A stretch of 64,000 bases of DNA, taken from contig JAOPYH010000026.1 in the NCBI GenBank assembly GCA_025964715.1, positions 41,867 to 105,866 on the forward strand, written 5' to 3'. The stretch's first letter is position 1. Every line of letters starts with the position of its first letter. The notes beneath the pieces were generated by a model. The model saw nothing but the letters and a program-made list of their open reading frames with translations. It searched no databases and was not told the DNA's origin. Both the position numbers and the translations under genes were made by a program. This document shows positions 52,297 to 60,428 of this stretch, piece by piece. This DNA is from Streptosporangiaceae bacterium. Its GTDB lineage: Bacteria; Actinomycetota; Actinomycetes; Streptosporangiales; Streptosporangiaceae.

Positions 52297-54030
52297 ATGA
52301 TTTACACACCCGCCGAGCCCAGCCCACCCGCGCTACGGCTCGCAAGCACAGGCACGCTGACTTACGGCTTGTCCGTGGGTGAGGTGCTCGGTGTCTCAGC
52401 GCTCGACGGCGCCCGCCTGATCGGCGGAGCGTCCGGGCTCGACCGCGTCGTCCAGCGCCTCAACGTCATGGAGGTCCCGGACATCCTCGCGTGGGTCAAG
52501 CCCCACGAACTGCTGCTGACCACCGGCTACCCACTGCGCAATACGCCGCAGTCGCTCGGCCGGCTCGTCTCGGATCTGGATGAGCGTGGTGTCGCCGCCC
52601 TCGCCATCAAGCTCGGCCGTTACCTCGACCGGGTCCCGGGCGAGATGATCGAGCAGGCCGACAGCCTGGGCCTCCCGCTCATCCTCCTGCCCAACGACGT
52701 CGGGTTCGACGACATCCTCAACCAGGTGCTCACCGACATCCTGAACCGGCAGGCGGCGGTCCTCGCCCGCACGGAGGAGGCGCACCGGGCGCTCGTGCAG
52801 ATCGTGCTGGCCGGGGGCGGGCTGCAGGAGGTCATCGACGAGGTCGCCGAGCTCTTCGACGTCGCGGTCGTCGTCGTGGACGGAGACCGCCGCGTGCTGG
52901 CCGGCGCGGGCCCGCAGGAGCACGTCACGGCCCTGCGCGCGGCCTGGGTGGACGGACCCGGCTGGGGGGCCGCGGGCCGGCCCGGCTGGGGGGCCGACGC
53001 GGACCACGTCGTCGTGCCGGTTCTCGCGGGCGGCTTCGACCACGGCCGCATCATCGCCTACAGCCCCCGCGGAGCCCTGCGCGAGACCGACATCGGCATC
53101 CTCGAGCGGGCCGCCACGGTGGCCGCCCTGGTGATCACCAAGGAGCAGGCCGTGGCCGCGGTAGAGAGCAAGTACCGCGCCGACTTCCTGCGCGACATCC
53201 TGGCCGGCCGTGCGGGCACCGACGATCGGGTCGTCTCACACTGCACCGGGTTCGGCTGGGACCTCGACCGGCCGGTGGCCGTGGCGGTCGCCGAGCTGGA
53301 TCCCGAAGGGCGCGGGTCCGGCCCGGCCGAGGCGCGTCTTGGCCGTGCCGACCGGGCACCCGAGGGGCGGCCGGAAGAAGGGCGGGCCAAGGGCGGCGAG
53401 GAGCGGCAGGCGCAGGACCGGCTCGCCGCGGCGTGGACCGCGGCCGTACGGCGCCGGGACCCCAAGGCCGCCGTGGCCGGCTTCGCGCACGAGGTCGTCG
53501 CCGTGGTCGGTGCCTCGACCGAAGCCGAGCTCGCTGGGCTGGTGAAGGAGGCCGCCACGGTCTTCGGCGACCATTGCGGCCGAAGACGGACCTTCTCCAC
53601 CGGCTTCGGCCGTGTGGTCCGTAAGCCGGCCGCCCTCCCCGAGGCCTATGACCAGGCGGTCAAGGCGGTGCGGGTGGGCCGGCAGCTGCACGGAGCCGGT
53701 GCGCTCGCGCACTTCAACGAGCTCGGGGTCTACCGCCTCCTCAGCCTCGTCCCGGACGCCACCGAGCTGCACGCGTTCGTGCGCGAGACGCTCGGTGAGC
53801 TGGCCGGGGACGACGACGCCGAGGCGGTGGATCTGCGCAGGACCCTGCAGGTGCTGCTGGAGACCAACCTCAACGTGGCCGAGACGGCCCGGCGGCTGCA
53901 CTTCCACTACAACACGCTGCGGTACCGGATAGGCAAACTGGAGAGGATGCTCGGATCGTTCACCGAGGACGCGCACCTGCGGCTCAACCTGACCCTGGCT
54001 TTGCACGTGCTGCAGATGCGCGGCATCTGA
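52297..54030 (+). CDS. PucR-family transcriptional regulator
   Basis: A 577-residue regulator. The N-terminal PucR domain (SVGEVLGVSALDGARLIGGASGLDRVVQRLNVMEVPDILAWV, shown in short) ends near residue 150. A GAF-like middle and a long Ala/Glu/Arg-rich linker follow. The C-terminal HTH_30 reads VLLETNLNVAETARRL, then FHYNTLRYRIGKLE. Family members sense purine-catabolism intermediates and switch on uptake, xanthine dehydrogenase and ureide genes. Lying between the fdrA operon and the permease-hydroxylase operon, it is their likely controller. ATG 52297 chosen over 52261 by homology of length. Confidence 0.9.
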   Translation: MIYTPAEPSPPALRLASTGTLTYGLSVGEVLGVSALDGARLIGGASGLDRVVQRLNVMEVPDILAWVKPHELLLTTGYPLRNTPQSLGRLVSDLDERGVAALAIKLGRYLDRVPGEMIEQADSLGLPLILLPNDVGFDDILNQVLTDILNRQAAVLARTEEAHRALVQIVLAGGGLQEVIDEVAELFDVAVVVVDGDRRVLAGAGPQEHVTALRAAWVDGPGWGAAGRPGWGADADHVVVPVLAGGFDHGRIIAYSPRGALRETDIGILERAATVAALVITKEQAVAAVESKYRADFLRDILAGRAGTDDRVVSHCTGFGWDLDRPVAVAVAELDPEGRGSGPAEARLGRADRAPEGRPEEGRAKGGEERQAQDRLAAAWTAAVRRRDPKAAVAGFAHEVVAVVGASTEAELAGLVKEAATVFGDHCGRRRTFSTGFGRVVRKPAALPEAYDQAVKAVRVGRQLHGAGALAHFNELGVYRLLSLVPDATELHAFVRETLGELAGDDDAEAVDLRRTLQVLLETNLNVAETARRLHFHYNTLRYRIGKLERMLGSFTEDAHLRLNLTLALHVLQMRGI

Positions 54031-54071
54031 CGCGCATGCCGCCCCGGTGTCCGGGCGAGCCAGCGGAGCCG

Positions 54072-54102
54072 GTTGCCAATGGGGCCCGGCCGCTTTGGCA
54101 AC
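54072..54102. promoter_or_regulatory. Inverted repeat GTTGCCAA-N15-TTGGCAAC, possible operator
   Basis: Perfect 8-bp arms (54072-54079 and 54095-54102), 23 bases centre to centre, about two helical turns. It lies 42 bases after pucR and about 110 bases before the permease ATG. TTGCCAATG recurs at 59668-59676 upstream of coxG. It could be a dimer operator for PucR or a weak terminator; the wide loop favours an operator. Confidence 0.45.
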
Positions 54103-54212
54103 TGTCGACGATGCCGCTCCGCGTGGGTACATCTAGCTTGCCCGCATAGGCCGGACCGGGCGGCGCGTCACGAACGGGGACCACGACCCTGCCGGCGAGC
54201 CTGAAGGAGGGC

Positions 54213-55640
54213 ATGGTGGCAGTCGGCTGGAAGGTCCACGGTGACGGGAAGAGTCCCGCGCCCGGCCAGGTGGTCAGGCCGGATGAGCGCCTGAGCTGGC
54301 CCCGGACCGCGGGGCTCGGAGCTCAGCACGTCATCGCCATGTTCGGCGCGACGTTCGTGTTCCCGATCCTCATGGGCCTCGACCCGAACCTCGCGGTGAT
54401 GATGTCCGGCGTCGCCACGATCGTCTTCCTGCTGATCATGCAGGGCAGGGTGCCGAGCTACCTCGGCACCAGCGCCTCGTTCGTCGGGGCCGTCGTGGCC
54501 ATCCGCGCCGCGGGCGGCACGAGCGCGACCGTCACCGGGGCGATCCTGGTCGCCGGGCTCGTGCTGACCGCGGCCGGCCTCGCGATCCATTTCCTCGGCA
54601 CGGACGTCATCCACCGGGTCTTCCCGCCGGTGGTCACCGGCGCGGTCGTCATGCTGATCGGGTTCGGCCTGGCCTATGTCGTCGCCGACACCTACTGGCC
54701 GCAGGACCACTGGGTGGCGCTGGCCACCATGTGCTTCGTGTTCCTGGTCATGGTCGTCTTCCGCGGGTTCATCGGACGTGTCGCGATCCTGCTGGGCCTG
54801 GTCTTCGGCTACGTGCTCTCGTGGATCCTCGACTGGAAACCCGGGCCGATCACCTCCCTGGTCCCCGCCACCGGGAAGGTCGCGCCGCACGATCGGGTGA
54901 ACCTCGCCGGAGTGGCCAAGGCCGACTGGTTCGGGCTCCCGCAGATGCACGCGCCCGACTTCAAGACCTCGGCCATCCTCCTCGCGCTGCCGGCCGTCAT
55001 CGCACTCATCGCGGAGAACACGGGCCACGTCAAGGCGGTGGGGGAGATGACCCGCACCGACCTCGATCCGGTCATCGGCCGCGCCGTCTTCGCCGACGGT
55101 GTCGGCACCGTCCTCACCAGCTCGGTCGGCGGCTCGCCGACCACGACCTACGCCGAGAACATCGGCGTCATGGCGGCTACCCGGGTCTACTCCACCGCGG
55201 CCTACTACATCGCCGCCGTGGTGGCGATCCTGTTCGGCCTGTGCCCCAAGTTCGGCGCACTCGTGGCGGCCACTCCTGGTGGCGTGCTCGGCGGCATCAC
55301 AGTGATCCTGTACGGGATGATCGGAGTGCTGGGCGCCAAGATCTGGATCGAGAACCAGGTCGACTTCGCCGACCCCGTCAACATGGTCCCCGTCGCCGCG
55401 GGCGTGATCCTCGCCATCGGCCCGGTCGACCACAAGATCACCAACGACTTCGTCCTGTCCGGCATCGCGCTCGGCACGATCGTCGTGCTCGTGGGCTACC
55501 ACGTCCTGCGCGCCATCGTTCCGGGGCGGGACGCCGAACCGCCGCACGGTCGGGCGGGTGTCCGAGAAAAGGCCGTGCCGGATCCGCGGCCGGGCGGGAC
55601 CGCCGGGAGCCCCACGCCGGAGGCGACGGCCGGCCCGTGA
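54213..55640 (+). CDS. NCS2 uracil/xanthine permease
   Basis: A 475-residue nucleobase transporter with about 14 hydrophobic segments. LGAQHVIAMFGATFVFPIL near residue 37, substrate region LIAENTGHVKAVGEMTR and SPTTTYAENIGVMAATRV, and a soluble Pro/Gly-rich tail after about residue 435. The TTTYAENIG signature is closer to UraA-type uracil permeases than to typical xanthine permeases, so a pyrimidine or related heterocycle is possible. ATG with GAAGGAGGG upstream. The stop overlaps the next gene (GTGA), tying uptake to oxidation. Confidence 0.9.
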   Translation: MVAVGWKVHGDGKSPAPGQVVRPDERLSWPRTAGLGAQHVIAMFGATFVFPILMGLDPNLAVMMSGVATIVFLLIMQGRVPSYLGTSASFVGAVVAIRAAGGTSATVTGAILVAGLVLTAAGLAIHFLGTDVIHRVFPPVVTGAVVMLIGFGLAYVVADTYWPQDHWVALATMCFVFLVMVVFRGFIGRVAILLGLVFGYVLSWILDWKPGPITSLVPATGKVAPHDRVNLAGVAKADWFGLPQMHAPDFKTSAILLALPAVIALIAENTGHVKAVGEMTRTDLDPVIGRAVFADGVGTVLTSSVGGSPTTTYAENIGVMAATRVYSTAAYYIAAVVAILFGLCPKFGALVAATPGGVLGGITVILYGMIGVLGAKIWIENQVDFADPVNMVPVAAGVILAIGPVDHKITNDFVLSGIALGTIVVLVGYHVLRAIVPGRDAEPPHGRAGVREKAVPDPRPGGTAGSPTPEATAGP

Positions 55641-56530
55641 AACCCTCCGCGTTCGTCCACCACTCGCCCGCTGACCTCGGGGAGGCCCTCGGCGCGCTCG
55701 CGGAGGTGGGCCCGGACGGCAAGGTCCTCGCTGGAGGGCAGAGCCTGATCCCGCTGCTGAACATGCGGCTCGCGGCCCCCGGCCACCTGGTGGACATCAA
55801 CCGGCTGAGTGAGCTCGACACCGTCGAGGTGAGCCGGGCGGGCGTCCGGGTCGGTGCGCTCGCCCGCCACACCCGTGTCCTGCACTCGGCTGAGGTGGCG
55901 CGGGTTCAGCCGCTGCTCGGGCAGGCGTTGCGCCACGTCGCGCACCCGGTGATCCGCAACCGGGGCACAGTGGTCGGAAGCCTGGTGCACGCCGACCCGG
56001 CCGCCGAACTGCCGGCCGTGCTGTCCGTGCTCGGTGGCAGCGTGGAGGTCGCCTCGGCCCGGCGCCGCCGCACGATCCCGGCAGAGGAGTTCTTCACCGG
56101 GCCGCTCGAGTCGGCGTTGGCGCCGGGGGAACTGGCCGTGTCGGTCCTGTTCCCGGCGTTGCCCCCGTACGGCGGTGCCGCCTTCGCCGAGATCGCCCGG
56201 CGGCACGGCGACTACGCCCTGGTCGGGGTCGCCGCAGTGGTGGTCCTGGACGAGGACCTGCGGGTCAGCTCGGCGCGGGCCGGTTACCTCAGCGTCGCGG
56301 CCACCCCTTTCGTCCTGGACCTCACCGAGGTGGTGGGTCGCCGGCCACCGGCGTCATATGACTGGGAGACCGCGGCCGCCTACGCCAGAAGCCGGATCGA
56401 CCCGGAGGCCGACATCCACGCCGGCGCCGAATACCGCCGGCATCTCGCCGGTGTGCTGACGGTACGGGCACTCGGCGCCGCTGCCGCCAACGCCCTCGAG
56501 ATCGGAACGTCAGAGGGGGTCGCGCTATGA
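55637..56530 (+). CDS. FAD-binding (medium) subunit of a molybdenum hydroxylase, CoxM-like
   Basis: A 297-residue flavoprotein subunit that passes electrons from the Fe-S subunit to the acceptor. FAD-binding motifs are VLAGGQSLIPLLNMRLAAPGHLVDI (near 31-55) and GTVVGSLVHADPAAELPAV (about 110-128). The C-terminal domain has EIARRHGDYALVGVAA. GTG 55637 overlaps the permease stop, and the stop overlaps the next ATG, so permease-M-S-L form one tightly coupled operon. Confidence 0.92.
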   Translation: MKPSAFVHHSPADLGEALGALAEVGPDGKVLAGGQSLIPLLNMRLAAPGHLVDINRLSELDTVEVSRAGVRVGALARHTRVLHSAEVARVQPLLGQALRHVAHPVIRNRGTVVGSLVHADPAAELPAVLSVLGGSVEVASARRRRTIPAEEFFTGPLESALAPGELAVSVLFPALPPYGGAAFAEIARRHGDYALVGVAAVVVLDEDLRVSSARAGYLSVAATPFVLDLTEVVGRRPPASYDWETAAAYARSRIDPEADIHAGAEYRRHLAGVLTVRALGAAAANALEIGTSEGVAL

Positions 56531-57033
56531 GCCGGCAGCCGGGCGAGGAGACCTTCGAGGTCGCGATGACCGTCAATGGGGTGTACCGGAGCGCGCCGGC
56601 GCCCGCGCGGAGGCTGCTGTCGGACTTCCTTCGGCACGATCTCCGGCTCACCGGCACCCACGTCGGCTGTGAGCACGGCGTGTGCGGTTGCTGCACGATC
56701 CTGCTCGACGGCGAGCCGGCGCGGTCGTGCCTGACCTTCGCGGTGACCGCGGCCGGTCACGACATCACCACCGTGGAGGGGCTGGCCGAGCCCGACGGCT
56801 CGCTGTCGCCGGTGCAGCGCGCGTTCCAGGAGTGCCACGGCCTGCAGTGCGGCTTCTGCACCCCCGGCTTTCTGTGCACGGTGACCGCGCTTCTCCGCGA
56901 CAACCCGCTGCCGTCACAGGACGAGGCCATCGAGGGCATCTCGGGAAACCTGTGCCGCTGTACGGGTTACCAGAACATCGTCAAGTCCGTACACCGGGCC
57001 GCGGAGCTCATCGCCGAGGGGGACGACTCGTGA
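56527..57033 (+). CDS. 2Fe-2S (small) subunit of the molybdenum hydroxylase, CoxS-like
   Basis: A 168-residue electron-transfer subunit. The ferredoxin-type cluster has Cys48, Cys53, Cys56 and Cys68 (CEHGVCGCC..C). The second, helical-domain cluster is CHGLQCGFCTPGF and GNLCRCTGYQNIV. Both are complete. Overlaps its neighbours by four bases on both sides (ATGA and GTGA). Confidence 0.95.
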   Translation: MSRQPGEETFEVAMTVNGVYRSAPAPARRLLSDFLRHDLRLTGTHVGCEHGVCGCCTILLDGEPARSCLTFAVTAAGHDITTVEGLAEPDGSLSPVQRAFQECHGLQCGFCTPGFLCTVTALLRDNPLPSQDEAIEGISGNLCRCTGYQNIVKSVHRAAELIAEGDDS

Positions 57034-59453
57034 GCGGCTTCGGGGAGCCGATCGTGCGGCGCGAGGATCCGCGCCTGCTCACCGGCCAGGGCCACTACGT
57101 CGACGACCTCGGACCCGATGCGCTGGCGGCGGCGTTCGTCCGGTCGCCGCACGCGCACGCCCGGATCGTGGACATCGAGGTCGACGGCGCGCTGGACGTG
57201 GACGGACTTGTGGCGATCTATACATGGGAGGACCTGCCGGGCCGGGTCGGGGAGAGGCTCCCCCTGCTCATCCCGCATCCGGCGCTGACCCACGGCCGCA
57301 CCGGCTATCCGCTCGCGCGCGACGTCGTACGCCACGTGGGAGAGCCGGTCGTCATGGTCGTCGCGCGTGACCGCTATGTCGCCGAGGACGCGGCCGAACG
57401 CATCCAGGTCCTCTATGAGGTGCTGCCGCCGGTCGTGGGCCTGCGGGACGCGGCGGACGCGACCCGACTGGTGCACGAGGACGTGCCCGGCAACGTCGGA
57501 GCGCACCTGGTGCAGGAGGTCCCGGGGGCGGACGGCGCCGGCGCCCCCGCGGCGATCGACGCCGCGCCGCACGTGCTGGAGTTCCGGCTCGACATCGAGC
57601 GCAGTGCCGCCACACCGCTCGAGGGGCGCGGCGTCTACGCCCGTTGGGACCGCGACGACCGGTCGCTGCGGGTCTACTCCTCCACGCAGGCCTCCACGAG
57701 CGTGCGCGCCGCGATCGCGGCGAAGCTGGGCCTGCCGGCGACCAAGGTGGAGGTCATCGCCCCCGACGTCGGTGGCGGCTTCGGCGTGAAGATCGTGCAT
57801 CCGTGGCCGGAGGAGGTGCTCGTCCCCTGGGCGGCGCGGCTCCTCGACCGCGAGGTCAAGTGGGCCGAGGACCGGCGCGAGCACTTCGTGGCCGCGGCGC
57901 ACGAGCGCGCCCAGATCCACTTCGTCCGGGTGGGCTTCGACGACGACGGCCGGGTGCTTGGTCTCGACGTGCGGATCCTGCACGACCACGGCGCCTACAC
58001 CCCGTACGGCATCATCGTCCCGATCATCACGTCGACCCAGCTGCTCGGTCCGTACAAACCGGGTGCCTACCGGGTCGAGTTCACCAGCCTCTACACCAAC
58101 ACGGTGATCGTCACGCCGTACCGCGGAGCGGGCCGCCCGCAGGCGGTCTTCTGCATGGAACGGACGATGGACCGCATCGCCGATTTCCTCGGCCGCGACC
58201 GCACCCGGATCCGCGAGGTCAACTTCATCCAGCCCGGCGAGTTCCCGTTCGACCACGGGCTGCTCTTCCAGGACGGCCGGCCGCTGATCTACGACTCTGG
58301 CGACTACCCCGAACTGCTGCGCAAGGCCAAGAACCTGATCGGCTGGGACGGCTTCGAGGAGGTCAGGGCCGAGGCGGCGGCCCGCGGGAGACGGGTCGGC
58401 ATCGGGATCGCAGGCTATGTGGAGGGCACGGGGGTCGGGCCCTACGAGGGCGGCCACGTGGAAATCGACACCTCCGGCCGGGTACACGTGTCCACCGGCC
58501 TGACCTCGCAGGGCCAGGGGCACCACACCGTGTTCGCCCAGATCGTCGCCTCGGAGCTAGGCGTGCCGATCGAGGACGTGATCGTGACGACCGGCGACAC
58601 CCGCCGGTTCGGCTACGCCGTCGGCACGTTCGCGTCGCGGGCGGCGGTGATGAGCGGCAACGCCATCGCGCTGGCCTGCCGCAAGGTGCGTGAGAAGGCG
58701 CTGCGGATCGCGGGAGAGGCGCTGGAGGCCGACCCGCGCGACCTCGAGATCACCGATGGCGTCGTGCACGTGCGGGGCGACCCGTCGGCGTCCGTTCCGC
58801 TCCGCACCGTGGCGGTGCTGTCCAACCCGCTGCGCTACGCCTTCGACGAGGAGGTCGAGCGGGCCACGCAGTTCGCCTCCGGCGGCTCGCCGGACGAGCC
58901 ACCGGTCGCGCCGGGGGACGAGCCCGGGCTCGAGGGCAGGGATTACTACTCGCCGCCGCGGTCGACGTTCGCCGCGGGGATGCACGCCGCCATTGTCGAC
59001 GTCGACCCGGACACCGCCGAGGTTCGCATCCTGAAGTACGCGGTCGTCCACGACTGCGGCCGGATGATCAACCCGCGCATCGTCGAGGGGCAGATCCACG
59101 GCGGGGTGGCCCAGGGCATCGGCGGGGCGTTGTACGAGCGGATGATCTATGACCAGGCGGGGCAGCTGCTCAACGCCTCGTTCATGGACTTCCTCATGCC
59201 CTACGCCACCGAGATCCCGCACATCGAGACCGACCACCTCGAGACACCGTCGCCGCTGAACCCGCTCGGCATCAAGGGGGCCGGGGAGGCGGGGGTCATC
59301 CCGGTCTCGGCCGTCATCGCGGCTGCGATCGAGGACGCCGAGGGGATCCGCATCGATGCCATGCCGATCTCGCCGGACGAAATCTTCCGGCTCCGGTCAC
59401 GGGCGGCGGCGGGCGAGCCCGGCCTCGCCGTCAGGCCCCGGCAGGTGTCCTGA
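57030..59453 (+). CDS. Molybdopterin-binding (large) subunit of a CoxL/xanthine dehydrogenase-like hydroxylase
   Basis: An 807-residue catalytic subunit. Mo-cofactor segments: VGGGFGVK (near 250), TPYRGAGRPQA (about 362-372), GQGHHTVFAQI and GIKGAGEAG with the catalytic Glu at about 752. Aerobic CO dehydrogenase (form I) has AYxCSFR in the active-site loop. Here it is PYRGAGR, the form II pattern seen in other hydroxylases, so CO is unlikely. The permease, PucR and ureide genes nearby favour a purine, pyrimidine or other N-heterocycle. GTG 57030 overlaps the previous stop. Confidence 0.92.
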   Translation: MSGFGEPIVRREDPRLLTGQGHYVDDLGPDALAAAFVRSPHAHARIVDIEVDGALDVDGLVAIYTWEDLPGRVGERLPLLIPHPALTHGRTGYPLARDVVRHVGEPVVMVVARDRYVAEDAAERIQVLYEVLPPVVGLRDAADATRLVHEDVPGNVGAHLVQEVPGADGAGAPAAIDAAPHVLEFRLDIERSAATPLEGRGVYARWDRDDRSLRVYSSTQASTSVRAAIAAKLGLPATKVEVIAPDVGGGFGVKIVHPWPEEVLVPWAARLLDREVKWAEDRREHFVAAAHERAQIHFVRVGFDDDGRVLGLDVRILHDHGAYTPYGIIVPIITSTQLLGPYKPGAYRVEFTSLYTNTVIVTPYRGAGRPQAVFCMERTMDRIADFLGRDRTRIREVNFIQPGEFPFDHGLLFQDGRPLIYDSGDYPELLRKAKNLIGWDGFEEVRAEAAARGRRVGIGIAGYVEGTGVGPYEGGHVEIDTSGRVHVSTGLTSQGQGHHTVFAQIVASELGVPIEDVIVTTGDTRRFGYAVGTFASRAAVMSGNAIALACRKVREKALRIAGEALEADPRDLEITDGVVHVRGDPSASVPLRTVAVLSNPLRYAFDEEVERATQFASGGSPDEPPVAPGDEPGLEGRDYYSPPRSTFAAGMHAAIVDVDPDTAEVRILKYAVVHDCGRMINPRIVEGQIHGGVAQGIGGALYERMIYDQAGQLLNASFMDFLMPYATEIPHIETDHLETPSPLNPLGIKGAGEAGVIPVSAVIAAAIEDAEGIRIDAMPISPDEIFRLRSRAAAGEPGLAVRPRQVS

Positions 59454-59479
59454 ACCGGCCCGTTCATGAGCTCATGTGT

Positions 59480-59524
59480 GCCGGCGGGGTTGCTCGGGGA
59501 GCGGGGGACCTCAACCCCGCCGGC
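59480..59524 (+). terminator. Hairpin after the hydroxylase operon
   Basis: Perfect 13-bp arms (59480-59492 with 59512-59524) around a 19-base loop, starting 27 bases after the large-subunit stop. It probably ends the permease-M-S-L transcript. The rest of the gap to coxG (59525-59741) has no gene. Confidence 0.75.
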
Positions 59525-59706
59525 GTGTGAACCTTAGTGCCGTTTCCCTTCCTGATGGGAGCGTTTGTGGATCCTCAATCCGTGCCGGTGTCCGCGACCG
59601 TGCGGACTCCGGGTATAGGCCCCTTGCACGCATCAGCGAATGCCTCATACCCGCCGAAGGAGACACTTTGCCAATGTTCGCGGTAGCGCTCGGCAGATGT
59701 TGCCCG

Positions 59707-59735
59707 TTCAACAGGTCTCCGGCCTTTCCTAGTGT
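59707..59735 (+). promoter_or_regulatory. Candidate leaderless promoter of coxG
   Basis: TTCAAC (59707-59712) and TAGTGT (59730-59735) with a 17-base spacer. The ATG follows the -10 by six bases and has no ribosome-binding site. Confidence 0.4.
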
Positions 59736-59741
59736 CGCCTC

Positions 59742-60395
59742 ATGAGGGTCCACGGAAGTGCCACGGTGGCCGCGCCGCTTCTCCGGGTCTGGGACGCCCT
59801 GACCGACCCCGCGGTGCTGGTCCGGACGATCCCGGGCTGCCGGTCGCTCGAGGCCACCGGTGACGACACCTACAACATGACCATCACCGCCGGGGTGGCC
59901 TCGATCAAGGGAACCTATGTCGGCCAGGTCGCCCTCTCCGACCCCGAGCCGCCACACCGGTTGGTGCTCCGGGCCCGGGGACAGGGTGCTCCCGGCACCA
60001 TCGAGGCGACGGTCCGGGTGCGGCTGTCCGAGGGTGATGGCGCGGGCGCCACTCAGGTCCACTATGAGGCCGACGCCGTCGTCGGCGGCATGATCGGTGG
60101 AGTCGGGCAGCGGATGCTCGGGTCGGTGGCCAAGAGAACCGCGGGGGAGTTCTTCGCAGCGGTGGAACGGGCGCTCGTGCCCTCGGAGCCCTTCCCGGGT
60201 CCGGCGTCCGCGCTCCCACGACCGGAGGAGCCGCCACCGCCGGCCGCGGATCCGGCGCCCGTCTACACGGCGCCGCGGCCGGCCGACCAGATCGCCCTGC
60301 CCATGGCCGTGGCGTTCGGCACCGGCGGCGTCGTCGCACTGGCCGGGGTCGGGCTCGGTTATCTGATGGGGCGCCGGGCCGGCGGCCGGGCGTAG
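59742..60395 (+). CDS. CoxG-family SRPBCC protein with C-terminal membrane anchor
   Basis: A 217-residue protein. The first ~145 residues form the CoxG/SRPBCC fold (VAAPLLRVWDALTDPAVLVRTIPGCRSLE; then YNMTITAGVASIKGTYVGQV). A Pro-rich linker follows, and a single C-terminal hydrophobic helix (about 188-208, VAFGTGGVVALAGVGLGYLMG) ends in Arg residues. CoxG anchors or recruits the CO/xanthine dehydrogenase-type enzyme to the membrane in related systems. Followed after 33 bases by the nitrilase-family gene. Confidence 0.86.
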   Translation: MRVHGSATVAAPLLRVWDALTDPAVLVRTIPGCRSLEATGDDTYNMTITAGVASIKGTYVGQVALSDPEPPHRLVLRARGQGAPGTIEATVRVRLSEGDGAGATQVHYEADAVVGGMIGGVGQRMLGSVAKRTAGEFFAAVERALVPSEPFPGPASALPRPEEPPPPAADPAPVYTAPRPADQIALPMAVAFGTGGVVALAGVGLGYLMGRRAGGRA

Positions 60396-60428
60396 CGGAT
60401 TCACGAACACAGTCAGAAGGGTTGTCTC

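Noticed and set aside
56967..58526. 519-residue leftward open frame opposite the hydroxylase large subunit
   Set aside because: Antisense shadow of a gene with complete Mo-cofactor motifs.
32829..60395. Interpretation as an aerobic CO dehydrogenase cluster
   Set aside because: The coxD, coxE, coxG and coxMSL names fit by family, but the large-subunit loop is PYRGAGR, not AYxCSFR. The permease, PucR and ureide genes point to N-heterocycles.
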